In this document: positions 43,589 through 52,784 of the stretch, in pieces
Position numbering within the stretch: the first letter of the stretch is position 1
Layout of the letters: the number at the start of each line of letters is the position of its first letter
Translations under genes and position numbers: made by a program
The notes under the pieces: generated by a model
Seen by the model: the letters and a program-made list of their open reading frames with translations, nothing else
Database searches by the model: none
Told to the model about the DNA's origin: nothing
Assembly: GCA_035512155.1 (NCBI GenBank)
Contig: DATKEN010000051.1
Span: forward strand, 62,001-126,000
Reading direction: 5' to 3'
From: JABCYV01 sp035512155
Lineage (GTDB): Bacteria; Acidobacteriota; Terriglobia; Terriglobales; Acidobacteriaceae
Length of the DNA stretch: 64,000 nucleotides

Positions 43589-44917
43589 ATGACCAATGCC
43601 ACCACTAGTCCGCCGATGCGCGTCAAAGCGCTTAGCACACGCGGCCGCTGGTGGGCCCAGGCGCGCACTTCTTTTTTCTGGATGGTGGTGATCGCCCTGG
43701 TTCTGAGGCTGGCGTTGATCGTGATTGGGCACACCTATAAGTTCCGCACTAGTGATAGTGATTTCAGCTTCGGCTGGGAAATGGGACGCATCGGACGTTC
43801 CCTCGCTACCGGTCAGGGCTTTAGCAATCCTTTTGATGAAACTACCGGGCCGACGGCTTGGGAACCTCCGCTGTATCCGTTTCTGATCGCCGGCGTTTTT
43901 AGAGTTTTTGGAGTTTACAGTTACGGTTCGGCCCTAGCACTGCTGGCGATCAACAGCGTCTTTTCCGCTCTAACCTGCGTCCCGATTTTCCTGATCACAA
44001 AGCAATGTCTCAGCGAGAAGGTCGCGGTCTGGTCGGCCTGGACGTGGGCACTTTTGCCGTCGGTAATGTACTGGTGCACCCGCTGGGTGTGGGAAACTAG
44101 CCTCGCAACGCTATTGCTGACGGTGATTTTCTGGCTCACCCTGACTTTGGCAGGAAGAGATGGGTCGAGACCATGGCTCGAGTTGGGTGCCCTATGGGGC
44201 ATTGCCGCGCTCACTAATACCACGCTGCTGTCGTTCCTCCCGATGTCTGGGTTGTGGGGGTGGTACCAGCGTCGGAAACGCGGTAAGAGTTCATGGACCG
44301 GACTGCTCGTGGCTTCGCTGATGTTCGCGGCTTGCATCGCCCCGTGGCTGATTCGCAATGAGCGTACGTTCGGACAATTTGTTTTTCTCCGATCCAACTT
44401 TGGTGCGGAGCTGCGTCTGGGAAATGGCCCGGGAGCCGCTGGCGTCTGGATGGAGTATCTACATCCGACTCAAAACGTTTTCCAGATGCGGCGCTACCGC
44501 GAGTTGGGTGAGATTAGCTATGTGGCCGAGCGCAAACGGGAGGCGTTGGCCTTCATTCGCGATGACTATGCTCGTTTCGCCGAGCTCAGCCTAAAGCGGT
44601 TCATCTATTACTGGGCAGGAGTTCCCCGATTGTCGGAAAGCCCCATACTAGCTCCGTTCAAGAATTCGCTGTTCCTGGCCTCTTCCATCCTGGCATTCTG
44701 GGGGTTGGGACGCGCGCTGCGCAGACGTCGGCCGGGGGCGTGGTTGTTCCTTTGGCTGATCCTGTCCTATCCTGCGGTCTACTACTTCGTTTTTCCACAT
44801 CCTCGTTATAGACATCCGATCGAGCCCGAACTCGGAATTCTGATCGTATACGTGATTTCGGAGGCAGAATTGCGGAAGCGGAGAACGCAAAGCCTGCCCA
44901 CACCTCCTCGCTTCTGA
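43589..44917 (+). CDS. Membrane glycosyltransferase, ArnT/GT39-like
   Basis: 442 residues with about nine to ten hydrophobic helices. The first periplasmic loop contains the acidic SDSDFSFGWEMGRI and WEPPLYPFLIAGVF pattern seen in ArnT/PMT-type enzymes, which use polyprenyl-phosphate sugars to glycosylate lipids or proteins on the outer face of the membrane. No sugar-synthesis genes are adjacent. A 16-base palindrome lies just before the ATG. Confidence 0.8.
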   Translation: MTNATTSPPMRVKALSTRGRWWAQARTSFFWMVVIALVLRLALIVIGHTYKFRTSDSDFSFGWEMGRIGRSLATGQGFSNPFDETTGPTAWEPPLYPFLIAGVFRVFGVYSYGSALALLAINSVFSALTCVPIFLITKQCLSEKVAVWSAWTWALLPSVMYWCTRWVWETSLATLLLTVIFWLTLTLAGRDGSRPWLELGALWGIAALTNTTLLSFLPMSGLWGWYQRRKRGKSSWTGLLVASLMFAACIAPWLIRNERTFGQFVFLRSNFGAELRLGNGPGAAGVWMEYLHPTQNVFQMRRYRELGEISYVAERKREALAFIRDDYARFAELSLKRFIYYWAGVPRLSESPILAPFKNSLFLASSILAFWGLGRALRRRRPGAWLFLWLILSYPAVYYFVFPHPRYRHPIEPELGILIVYVISEAELRKRRTQSLPTPPRF

Positions 44918-45043
44918 CGCACTGCCTAGCCACCCTGCCAGAGCTACCTAGCCATCTGGCGGATGCGCCGCTTCCTAAATTCCGTAATGATGAAGCCGGC
45001 ATGATCACAAGCGGTCTTTGTCAGTTCGGTCAAGGAGAATGAA

Positions 45044-45961
45044 ATGTCCGATTCAAAAATTGGCAGCTTTTCGCAGGAACTCGCCGGGGCGGCAGAGCGC
45101 GCCGGAACATCAATAGTCGCGGTGGGAGCAAGGCCACGACTGCCTTCGAGCGGAATCCATTGGCGCAAGGGAGTGGTGGTGACAGCGCACCACACGATCA
45201 GACGGGAGGATGATATTCACATTCTCGCGCCGGGAGGAAAGCGCGTCGCTGCAAAATTGACGGGACGCGATCCGGGAACCGACCTAGCGATCTTAAAGCT
45301 TGAATCTGAGGATGGGCTTGCAGTTCCCCAATTCGCGGATGCCACCGGCGTGAAACTTGCCCACTTCGTGCTCGCGCTGGGACGCAGCCGGGGAGGTAGT
45401 TTGGTGGCCAGCGCAGGAATCGTCGGAGGACTGGGCGGCGAATGGCGCACCTGGCGCGGCGGACGAGTGGATCAGAACATCCGGCTTGATCTCGCCCTTT
45501 ATCCAGGATTCTCCGGAGGGCCGCTGGTCAACGTTGAAGGCAAAGTCCTGGGCGTGAATACTAACGGCTTCGGCAGGGGCCGGGCGGTAACAATTCCAGT
45601 TTCAACCGTGAACCGCACGATCGACGAGTTGCTCGAAAAAGGCCACATTGCTCGTCCCTACCTTGGTCTGGCGATGCAACCGGTCGCCATCCCTGAAAAT
45701 CTGCGAGGCAAGTTGAAGTCCAGTGCCACCAGCGGATTGATGGTCCTGCATGTCGAACCAAGTGGCCCAGCCGACAAAGCCGGAATCGTTTTGGGAGACG
45801 TGATCGTCGAATTACAGGGGAAGGCAGCTTTGGATACAGACAACATCCAGGAGTTGCTGGCCTCAGCGAAGATCGGGGACAGCATCGCCGCGGCCGTATT
45901 GCGCGCCGGAACGCTGTTGCAGATTCCAGTAAGTCTCGGTGAACGACCCGCGAGGCAGTAA
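45044..45961 (+). CDS. S1C (DegP/HtrA-like) serine protease with PDZ domain, no signal peptide
   Basis: 305 residues: trypsin-like domain with catalytic H50 (VVTAHHTI), D80 (GTDLAILKL) and S157 (PGFSGGPL), then a PDZ domain (about 210-295, PSGPADKAGIVLGDVIVELQGK). The nucleophile motif is GFSGGP where GNSGGP is usual. The N-terminus is polar (MSDSKIGSFSQELAGAAERA) with no signal peptide or anchor, so it is predicted cytoplasmic, whereas most HtrA proteins are periplasmic. AAGGAGA precedes the ATG. A LuxR-type regulator starts 8 bases after its stop. Confidence 0.88.
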   Translation: MSDSKIGSFSQELAGAAERAGTSIVAVGARPRLPSSGIHWRKGVVVTAHHTIRREDDIHILAPGGKRVAAKLTGRDPGTDLAILKLESEDGLAVPQFADATGVKLAHFVLALGRSRGGSLVASAGIVGGLGGEWRTWRGGRVDQNIRLDLALYPGFSGGPLVNVEGKVLGVNTNGFGRGRAVTIPVSTVNRTIDELLEKGHIARPYLGLAMQPVAIPENLRGKLKSSATSGLMVLHVEPSGPADKAGIVLGDVIVELQGKAALDTDNIQELLASAKIGDSIAAAVLRAGTLLQIPVSLGERPARQ

Positions 45962-45968
45962 TTCAGCG

Positions 45969-46652
45969 ATGAGACAAAACGGAGGCAGCGTCATTCGCGT
46001 GGTGCTGGCTGCTGCCTCCGCCGTTCGCCGGGCCGGGCTGGAGGCGACGATCGCAAAAACGACCACGCTGAAGCTGATTGGAAGTTTTCAAAGCGCGCAA
46101 ACCATGGCATCACATTTGGCGGATTTGCAGCCAGATGTGGTTGTATTGGACTTGGCGGGAAGCGAACTGGTCAGTAACGATTTTGATCTGGAACGGAAAT
46201 ATTCCGGTGCTTCTATCGCTTCGTTAAGTGCGGCTGGCTTACCGGTTGTCGTTCTGGTCGATGAGCCTACCTCAGATTGGACAGCGCACGCGTTGAAGTC
46301 TGGTGTGAAAGCGATCTTGCCAAGGGACAGTGGGATGGATGAGATCCTGCCGGCAATTCAGGCTGCATACGCAGGGCTGGTGCTACTTGATCCCGAAGTT
46401 ACGCAGAACCTCGTAGCGCGCGTCCAGCCGCGCAACGGCCTTACGGCTGCCCCGGAAGATCTCACTCCGCGCGAAATTGAAGTCTTGCGCATGTTGGCCG
46501 AGGGGTTTGGAAATCGGGAAATGGCATCCCGACTGGGAATTTCCGATCACACCGTCAAATTTCACGTCAGCTCCATCCTGGACAAGCTTGGGGCAGCGTC
46601 CCGCACGGAAGCCGTGACTCTGGGGATCCGCATGGGACTGATCTTGCTTTGA
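45969..46652 (+). CDS. LuxR/NarL-type regulator with a degenerate receiver
   Basis: 227 residues from the ATG at 45969 (an upstream ATG at 45939 overlaps the protease). The C-terminal HTH is canonical (LTPREIEVLRMLAEGFGNREMASRLG, SDHTVKFHVSSILDKLGA). The receiver keeps D61 (VVVLDLAGS) but the acidic pair is replaced (VVLAAASAVRR where VDDxxxxR is usual) and the switch lysine is arginine (ILPRDS). It probably is not phosphorylated in the normal way. It is likely cotranscribed with the protease. Confidence 0.88.
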   Translation: MRQNGGSVIRVVLAAASAVRRAGLEATIAKTTTLKLIGSFQSAQTMASHLADLQPDVVVLDLAGSELVSNDFDLERKYSGASIASLSAAGLPVVVLVDEPTSDWTAHALKSGVKAILPRDSGMDEILPAIQAAYAGLVLLDPEVTQNLVARVQPRNGLTAAPEDLTPREIEVLRMLAEGFGNREMASRLGISDHTVKFHVSSILDKLGAASRTEAVTLGIRMGLILL

Positions 46653-46669
46653 TTAGACCTGGCCGAGAA

Positions 46670-48160
46670 TTAGAATTTGCGCGAGTGTTCCTTCGCCCAG
46701 CGCTCGATGACCACCTTTTCTTCGGTATAGAACTCAATGGAATCGCGGCCTTGCCCGTGCAGGATACCGAAGAAGCTGTCCTTCCACCCGCTGAATGGGA
46801 AGTACGCCATGGGCGCAGCTACTCCGATGTTGATACCAATATTTCCGGCGGGCGCTTCGTAGCGAAAACGACGCGCTGCAGCGCCGCTCGAGGTGAAGAG
46901 CGAAGCTTGGTTGCCATACGGACTGCGCTCCAGGAACGCCAACGCTTCATCCATGTCGTTGGCGTGAATCAGGCTCAAGACCGGACCGAAGATTTCGGTG
47001 TCGGCCAGTTCGCTGGTGGCTGGTACGTTGTCGAGAATCGTCGGCTTCACGAAATTTCCCGACTCGTATTTCGGAATCTTCGAATTGCGGCCATCCAGCA
47101 GAACCTTCGCCCCCTGCTTTTCTCCCATTGCGATCAGCGATTCAACCCGCGACTTGCTTTGCGGCGAGATCACGGGGCCCATTTGCACACCTTGATCGAG
47201 GCCATTCCCAACCCGGAGCGATGCGGCAGCCTCGGTGATCGAGTCACGGAACGTTTTTTGGGCCTCGCCGATGGTCACGGCTACGGAGACTGCCAGGCAA
47301 CGCTGGCCAGCACAGCCAAAAGCGCTATCGTTGATAATTTGCGTAGCCATCTGCATGTCGGCATCGGGGAGCACGATGACGTGATTCTTGGCCCCGCCTT
47401 GGCATTGTGCGCGCTTCCCATTCGCTCCCGCCCGCGCGTAAACGTACTTCGCGACCGGCGTCGAACCCACAAAACTAATGGCGCGAACTTTGGGATGATC
47501 AAGCAGCGCATTGACCACGGCCTTGCCGCCGTTCACCAGGTTGACCACGCCTTTGGGCAGTCCAGTCTGATCCAATAATTCAAAGGTCCGCCTCATCGTG
47601 AGCGGGACACGCTCGGACGGCTTCAGCACAAAAGTATTTCCCGTCGCAATGGCATAGGGCAGGAACCAGAACGGAATCATCCCGGGAAAATTGAAGGGAA
47701 CGATGGCAGCGACAACCCCGAGCGGCTGGCGGATCATCATCTCATCGATGCCGCGAGCCACGTCTTCCAGGTTATAGCCTTGCATCATCATGGGAGTGCC
47801 GCAGGCGACCTCGACATTCTCGATGGCGCGGCGAAACTCGGCCTTTGCCTCGGTGAATGTCTTCCCATTTTCCTGGGTGATGATGCGGCTCAGTTCGTCG
47901 ACATGGTCTTCCAAAAGTTGCTTCAGCTTGAACAGGGGCTGGATGCGATCTTCGGGAGGCGTACGCCGCCACTCCGGAAACGCAGCGGCAGCGGCCTCGA
48001 CCGCTGCATCAACCTCGGCGGCGTCAGAAAGTGGAGTCTGGGCGATTGTCTCTCCGGTAGCGGGATTGGTGACGTCAATCCACTCGCCAGTTCTCGATTC
48101 AGCCCAGCGGCCATTAATGTAGTTGGGAACTTTAGTTAGCGTTGGCGCGGCGACTGTCAT
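46670..48160 (-). CDS. mmsA: Methylmalonate/malonate-semialdehyde dehydrogenase (CoA-acylating)
   Basis: 496 residues of the aldehyde dehydrogenase superfamily. The MmsA subgroup is recognised by PFNFPGMIPFWFLP, GGAKNHVIVLPDAD, the catalytic cysteine in FGCAGQRCLA and the end GRDSIEFYTEEKVVIERW. It oxidises (methyl)malonate semialdehyde to propionyl- or acetyl-CoA, the last step of valine, inositol or beta-alanine breakdown. AGAGGT precedes the ATG. It is the last gene of the minus-strand amine cluster, where a beta-alanine-type role would fit. Confidence 0.92.
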   Translation of the reverse strand: MTVAAPTLTKVPNYINGRWAESRTGEWIDVTNPATGETIAQTPLSDAAEVDAAVEAAAAAFPEWRRTPPEDRIQPLFKLKQLLEDHVDELSRIITQENGKTFTEAKAEFRRAIENVEVACGTPMMMQGYNLEDVARGIDEMMIRQPLGVVAAIVPFNFPGMIPFWFLPYAIATGNTFVLKPSERVPLTMRRTFELLDQTGLPKGVVNLVNGGKAVVNALLDHPKVRAISFVGSTPVAKYVYARAGANGKRAQCQGGAKNHVIVLPDADMQMATQIINDSAFGCAGQRCLAVSVAVTIGEAQKTFRDSITEAAASLRVGNGLDQGVQMGPVISPQSKSRVESLIAMGEKQGAKVLLDGRNSKIPKYESGNFVKPTILDNVPATSELADTEIFGPVLSLIHANDMDEALAFLERSPYGNQASLFTSSGAAARRFRYEAPAGNIGINIGVAAPMAYFPFSGWKDSFFGILHGQGRDSIEFYTEEKVVIERWAKEHSRKF

Positions 48161-48243
48161 TTTCGGACCTCTACTATCGCGAAGAATAAAGAAGAACGCC
48201 GATCGTTGAATTCATGACCGGCGCTGGCGGGAGTTTGGCTACC

Positions 48244-49605
48244 CTATACAGGCTGGGCGATGGCTCCCTTCTTCTCGTATACAGATTGTAGCGCGGACTC
48301 AAGCACATCGAGGCCTTCATCCATTTGCTCGTTGGTCACGACCAGTGGAACCAGCACGCGGATCACGTTGGAATACGAGCCTGCCGTGATTGTGATCAAG
48401 CCATGCTCGTAGCAGTACCGAGTGATCTGCTTGGTTTCCTCGGGAGCAGGTTCACGACCCTCGGGCGATTGTACTAGTTCGATGGCCTGCATTCCGCCTA
48501 GACCACGAATGTCTCCAATGATGGGCCAGCGCCTCTGCCATTCCCGGGCCCGCTTCTGAAAGCGATTGCCCAGTTCATTGGCACGATTCAACAGATCTTC
48601 GCGATCGAAAATGTCCAGCACCGCCAGCGCGGCGGCACAGGAAAGCGGATTACCAGCGAACGTGCCGCCGAGGGCGCCGACGCCCGGGGCGTCCATTATC
48701 TCGGCGCGACCGGTGATTGCGGCCAGAGGCAACCCTCCGCCGAGCGATTTAGCGGTCACGAGAATGTCCGGCTCAATGCCATAGTATTCGCTGGCGAACA
48801 AAGTGCCAGTTCGTCCGAAACCGCTCTGCACTTCATCCGCGATGAACAGTACGCCGTGCTTGTGACAAATCTCTATCAGCAGCTTGAAGTAGTCTTTCGG
48901 CGGAACTACAAAGCCGCCCTCGCCCAGTACTGGTTCCGCAATAACAGCAGCGACGTCCTCGGATGCAACCACGCGCTTGAAAGTGTCTTCCAGATGGCGC
49001 GCGCAGAACAAGTCGCACGACGGATATTTCAGCGAATATGAGCAGCGATAGCAATAAGCATACGGAATGCGATACACATCGCCAGGGAAGGGCGCAAAGC
49101 CAGCCTTGTAGGGATGAGTTTTGCTGGTCAGCGCGAGCGTCATCATGGTGCGGCCGTGGAAAGCATCTTCAAAGGCGATAATGCCCGATCGTCCGGTGTG
49201 AGCACGCGCGATCTTCACCGCGTTCTCTACTGCCTCGGCGCCGCTGTTCACGAAAAATGTCTTCTTAGGAAATCTTCCGGGTGTAACTTGGTTCATCCGC
49301 TCGGCGAGTTGGACGTAGTTTTCGTAGGGAGTCACTTGCACGCAGGTATGCAAAAAGCGATCCAGTTGTTCCCGAATGGCAGAGATGACGGGTTCGCGTC
49401 GATGCCCAACGTTGATGCAGCCAATGCCCCCGGCAAAATCTATGTAGCGATTCCCGTCGACATCCTCCAGCCAAGCTGCTTCCGCTTTTGCGACATATAC
49501 CGGCGTACCGTGCGATATCCCGCGGGGCACGGCTATATTGCGTCGCTCGGCCAGCGCTTTTGATTTTGGTCCGGGAATTGAAGTTCGTAGTTGAATTGTT
49601 GCCAT
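48244..49605 (-). CDS. gabT: 4-aminobutyrate aminotransferase-like (class III, PLP)
   Basis: 453 residues from the ATG at 49605. The family features are FFVNSGAEAVENAVKIAR, the FHGR motif, FIADEVQSGFGRTG and the PLP lysine in VTAKSLGGGLPL. It moves the amino group of GABA or a related omega-amine to 2-oxoglutarate. An unusual cysteine-rich loop (CYRCSYSLKYPSCDLFC, about 190-206) is found in the GABA subgroup. It lies between the two dehydrogenases, matching a pathway that makes and uses semialdehydes. Confidence 0.9.
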   Translation of the reverse strand: MATIQLRTSIPGPKSKALAERRNIAVPRGISHGTPVYVAKAEAAWLEDVDGNRYIDFAGGIGCINVGHRREPVISAIREQLDRFLHTCVQVTPYENYVQLAERMNQVTPGRFPKKTFFVNSGAEAVENAVKIARAHTGRSGIIAFEDAFHGRTMMTLALTSKTHPYKAGFAPFPGDVYRIPYAYCYRCSYSLKYPSCDLFCARHLEDTFKRVVASEDVAAVIAEPVLGEGGFVVPPKDYFKLLIEICHKHGVLFIADEVQSGFGRTGTLFASEYYGIEPDILVTAKSLGGGLPLAAITGRAEIMDAPGVGALGGTFAGNPLSCAAALAVLDIFDREDLLNRANELGNRFQKRAREWQRRWPIIGDIRGLGGMQAIELVQSPEGREPAPEETKQITRYCYEHGLITITAGSYSNVIRVLVPLVVTNEQMDEGLDVLESALQSVYEKKGAIAQPV

Positions 49606-49657
49606 CTCAGTTCTCAATTCTTAGTGTGAATGTCAGTTCTCAGTTCTCGGTTTTCAG
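49606..49657. repeat. Low-complexity TGAGAAC-type repeat in the gabT upstream spacer
   Basis: On the minus strand the spacer holds several imperfect copies of CTGAGAA / GAACTGAG (GAACTGAGAACTGA, GAATTGAGAACTGAG) ending at the gabT ATG. The units contain GAGAA, which could stand in for a Shine-Dalgarno. Confidence 0.5.
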
Positions 49658-51139
49658 TTAATACCAGGCGATTGGAGCTTCGTTCAGATTGATATACACC
49701 TGCTTGGTTTCCAGATACTCCTCAATGCCCCAAGGCCCGAGTTCTCGCCCGAAGCCAGATTGCTTGTATCCGCCCCAGGGTGCTTCGACGTAGGTTGGCT
49801 GCATGTGATTGACCCACACGATGCCGGCGCGGAGTGACTTTACGGCGCGGAACGCTTTAAAAATATCGCGCGTCCAGACCGCGGCGGCCAAACCGTAAGG
49901 CGAATCGTTCGCGATTTTGACCGCGTCTTTCTCATCTTCAAAAGGAATGACGGCGGCAACCGGGCCAAAGATTTCCTCACGGGCGATACGGGCGCTGTTA
50001 TCCAAGTCGTAGAAGATAGTTGGTTCAACGTAGTAGCCTTTAGCAAATTTCTCAGCGCGTCCTCCGCCGGTGGCCAGTTTGGCTTCTTTCTTGCCAACTT
50101 CCTGATAGGAGCGCACTCGCTCGTATTGCTCTTTGCTGACCAGCGGGCCCATTTTAGTGTCGCGATCAAGCGGCGCACCCAGCTTGATTGTCTTAGCTTT
50201 TTCGGTCATGGCATCTACAAATTTCTTGTAGATGGTCTTCTGCACCAGGATGCGGCTGCCGGCCGAACAAACTTCGCCTTGATTGATAAAGACACCAAAT
50301 AGCGCACCGTCAATGGCAGCTTCGAAATCGGCGTCGGCAAAAAAGATGTTAGGGGACTTGCCACCGAGCTCGAGAGTCACGCGCTTAACGGTGTCCGCAG
50401 CCTGCTTGACGATAATCTTGCCGACCGCAGCGCTGCCGGTGAAGGCAATCTTGTTCACGTCGGGATGTTGCACGAGCGGCGCGCCACAGGTTTCACCAAA
50501 TCCGGTAGTGATGTTCACCACGCCGGGTGGCAGCCCTATGTCAGCGAGCCAATTCGCCATTTCAAGAGCGGTGAGCGGAGTCTGCTCGGCTGGCTTGAGG
50601 ATACAGGTACAGCCCGCTGCCAGCGCGGGAGCCAGTTTCCATGCCGCCATCAAAAGCGGATAGTTCCACGGAATGATCTGACCGGCGACGCCGATGGGCT
50701 CTTTCAGCGTAAGGCTCACTGCGTTGTCGGGAACCGGATTCACGAAACCCAGCACCTTCGTGGCCAAGCCACCGTAATACTCATAGCAAGTTGCAACATC
50801 GTTGATGTCGAACTCCGCTTCGACGATCGGCTTGCCGGTGTTACGAGCCTCGAGTTCTGCAAGCATGGCGGCATTCTGGCGAATCTTCTCTGCCAGGCGG
50901 AACAGGACACGGCCTCGTTCCTGTGCCGTGGTCGTGCCCCAGGGACCGTCGTCGAAAGCTGCCCTGGCGGCCGCGACGGCGCGGTTGACATCGTCGGGAT
51001 TAGCATCGGGGACTTGAGCGATGACTTCTTCCGTGGCTGGGTCATAGACTGGAAATGTCTTATTCGACTTGCTGTCGACCCACTCGCCGTTGATGTACAT
51101 CTGATAAGTGCGAACCTCGGTCTTAACTCCGCGTGGCAT
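49658..51139 (-). CDS. Aldehyde dehydrogenase (aminoaldehyde/betaine-aldehyde type)
   Basis: 493 residues. PWNYPLLMAAWKLAPALAAG, the general-base glutamate in LELGGKSPN, the catalytic cysteine in NQGEVCSAGSR and EEIFGPV are all present. Closest to betaine-aldehyde or gamma-aminobutyraldehyde/PuuC-like dehydrogenases, which oxidise aminoaldehydes with NAD. A GGAGGT lies 5 bases before the ATG. In this cluster it would oxidise the aldehyde made by the class III aminotransferase upstream. Confidence 0.92.
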   Translation of the reverse strand: MPRGVKTEVRTYQMYINGEWVDSKSNKTFPVYDPATEEVIAQVPDANPDDVNRAVAAARAAFDDGPWGTTTAQERGRVLFRLAEKIRQNAAMLAELEARNTGKPIVEAEFDINDVATCYEYYGGLATKVLGFVNPVPDNAVSLTLKEPIGVAGQIIPWNYPLLMAAWKLAPALAAGCTCILKPAEQTPLTALEMANWLADIGLPPGVVNITTGFGETCGAPLVQHPDVNKIAFTGSAAVGKIIVKQAADTVKRVTLELGGKSPNIFFADADFEAAIDGALFGVFINQGEVCSAGSRILVQKTIYKKFVDAMTEKAKTIKLGAPLDRDTKMGPLVSKEQYERVRSYQEVGKKEAKLATGGGRAEKFAKGYYVEPTIFYDLDNSARIAREEIFGPVAAVIPFEDEKDAVKIANDSPYGLAAAVWTRDIFKAFRAVKSLRAGIVWVNHMQPTYVEAPWGGYKQSGFGRELGPWGIEEYLETKQVYINLNEAPIAWY

Positions 51140-51201
51140 GAATACCTCCAGCTTGCTTTCTTAGGGCCGCAACGGCCGATGCCTCTTTGGACTCCGCACG
51201 A

Positions 51202-52665
51202 CTACAGTCGGGCTCTGGTGTCTGCCTGGACGGACGAGTCACCTGTCCCAACAGGAACCGCCTCTGGCGTTTTCAGCCGGCCATATCCAAAGAAGAAAAA
51301 CACCGCCAATGCAATAAAACCCAAAGTGATACCAAACATACTAACTTCGTACTTCCACAACGACGTGATCTGTTTAGCCGGGAAAAACGCCACAATGATC
51401 GCCAGCGTCGTTGTGAGTAGTCCGGCCACTCCGGCAAACATGAGCGTCCCCCTCCTATACACCCCACCTTGAAGAGGGCTTCGCGCCGCAAACTTCACCA
51501 GAGCAGCGAATACATAAAGGAACGGAACCAACTGCAATACGACGGCCGCCGAGAGCATTTTCTGAAATGCTTCCTGCACGCCGCCGGAAGCCGTGAAGTC
51601 GATGACGATCAGGACGAGAGAGACCAACCCCTGCACGATCAGGGCTACGTAAGGCGTCGCATACTTAGGATGAAGTTTTCCCATCGCTGATGGCATGTAG
51701 GAGTCGAGGCCCGCGACGAATGGGATGCGAGCCGAGCCTCCCATCCAGGCCGAGCCAATACCGGCAATGGACAAACTCAGCATGACCGCGAAAGGCGCGA
51801 TGATCCAGGCCACCCCAACCTTGCCCGCCATATGGCTGACCGCCTGCACGATTCCTTGAAGCACGCTGATGTCGTTCTTTCCGATGGCGACCAGCAGGGT
51901 GAGAGTTGCGCCGATGTAAAGAGCGCCCGAGATCACACCACCCCAGGCGACCGCGCCGGGGAGCGTTTTCTGGGGATCGCGGATCTCATCGCCCATCACA
52001 GAGGCAAGTTCCAGTCCCACCAGGCCGAAGCAAATTACGCCGAATGAATTCAGAACAAACTTGGGGTCGGCAGGGATGCGGAAGTCGGCTGCGGTTACAG
52101 TGGTGCCGAAGCGCGACCAGACGGTCACTCCCAAGCCCATGAGCACGCCGGCCGCGACAAAGGTGCCGATTCCACCCAGATTGTTCAGCCATTTGCCTAC
52201 TCCCAGACCCATGATGTTGAGCACGGTGAGAAACGCTAACAGAGTTACCGAAGCCAACATGGCGAAGTTTTTGTCGTCAGCCAGCGAGGCATGCCCGGGG
52301 CCCATGGCGAAAACTGACACGCCGACGAAATACAGCATCACTGTCGGCACGTAGAGCATGTTGTTGGTCCAGTAGCACCACCCGGAGAGGAAACCATGGA
52401 AGTCGCCGAAGACTTCCTTGGCCCACAGGTACACTCCACCCTCTCCTGGATAGCGGTGAGCCAACTCGATCACAGCGATGCCCTGTGGCCAGAAGAACAG
52501 CAACAGAGCGATGATCCACAACCCGACTGTGACCCCGCCGTTGGCCGCAATCGACGGAACCACATTCAGATTGAAGACCGCGACCACGAACAACAGGACC
52601 AGGTCCCACCGGCCGAGTACTCGCTTCAGATGAGGCTGGGTGGCGTCGTGATCTTTGGCGGGCAA
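51202..52665 (-). CDS. APC-family amino acid/amine permease
   Basis: 487 residues from a TTG at 52665 that has AAGGAG six bases upstream. A longer frame reaches 52773 but would translate a palindromic repeat into protein (MSFRAKRGIWVLARQ), so I reject it. About twelve membrane helices and the first-helix LLFVVAVFNLNVVPSIAANGG pattern place it in the APC superfamily, near glutamate/GABA or putrescine exchangers. It would bring the amine across the inner membrane. Same strand as, and between, the aminotransferase and aldehyde dehydrogenase. Confidence 0.88.
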   Translation of the reverse strand: MPAKDHDATQPHLKRVLGRWDLVLLFVVAVFNLNVVPSIAANGGVTVGLWIIALLLFFWPQGIAVIELAHRYPGEGGVYLWAKEVFGDFHGFLSGWCYWTNNMLYVPTVMLYFVGVSVFAMGPGHASLADDKNFAMLASVTLLAFLTVLNIMGLGVGKWLNNLGGIGTFVAAGVLMGLGVTVWSRFGTTVTAADFRIPADPKFVLNSFGVICFGLVGLELASVMGDEIRDPQKTLPGAVAWGGVISGALYIGATLTLLVAIGKNDISVLQGIVQAVSHMAGKVGVAWIIAPFAVMLSLSIAGIGSAWMGGSARIPFVAGLDSYMPSAMGKLHPKYATPYVALIVQGLVSLVLIVIDFTASGGVQEAFQKMLSAAVVLQLVPFLYVFAALVKFAARSPLQGGVYRRGTLMFAGVAGLLTTTLAIIVAFFPAKQITSLWKYEVSMFGITLGFIALAVFFFFGYGRLKTPEAVPVGTGDSSVQADTRARL

Positions 52666-52692
52666 ATGGCGCTCCTTGGCCTTATCACTCTC

Positions 52693-52777
52693 CCTCTTGT
52701 CATTCCGAGCCAAGTGAGGAATCTGCAGTTGTCGCGCCAATACCCAGATTCCTCGCTTGGCTCGGAATGACAAGAGG
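52693..52777. repeat. REP-like palindromic element (33-bp arms)
   Basis: Left arm 52693-52725 and right arm 52745-52777 are inverted copies with a single mismatch in 33 positions, around a 19-base loop. Each arm holds TGTCATTCCGAGCCAAG and GAGGAATCTG. It lies between the permease and the aminotransferase, so a transcript across it would fold into a long stable hairpin. Partial copies are at 29603-29656 and 42653-42670. Confidence 0.9.
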
Positions 52778-52784
52778 AACGATG

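Noticed and set aside
46649..47578. 309-residue plus-strand frame over the mmsA-like gene
   Set aside because: Antisense shadow of a well-supported dehydrogenase.
50465..51472. 335-residue plus-strand frame spanning the aldehyde dehydrogenase start and permease end
   Set aside because: It crosses two supported genes in antisense and has no family features.
52666..52773. Longer N-terminus for the APC permease (MSFRAKRGIWVLARQ)
   Set aside because: This extension is the translation of the palindromic repeat. A TTG with a good AAGGAG at 52665 is a better start.
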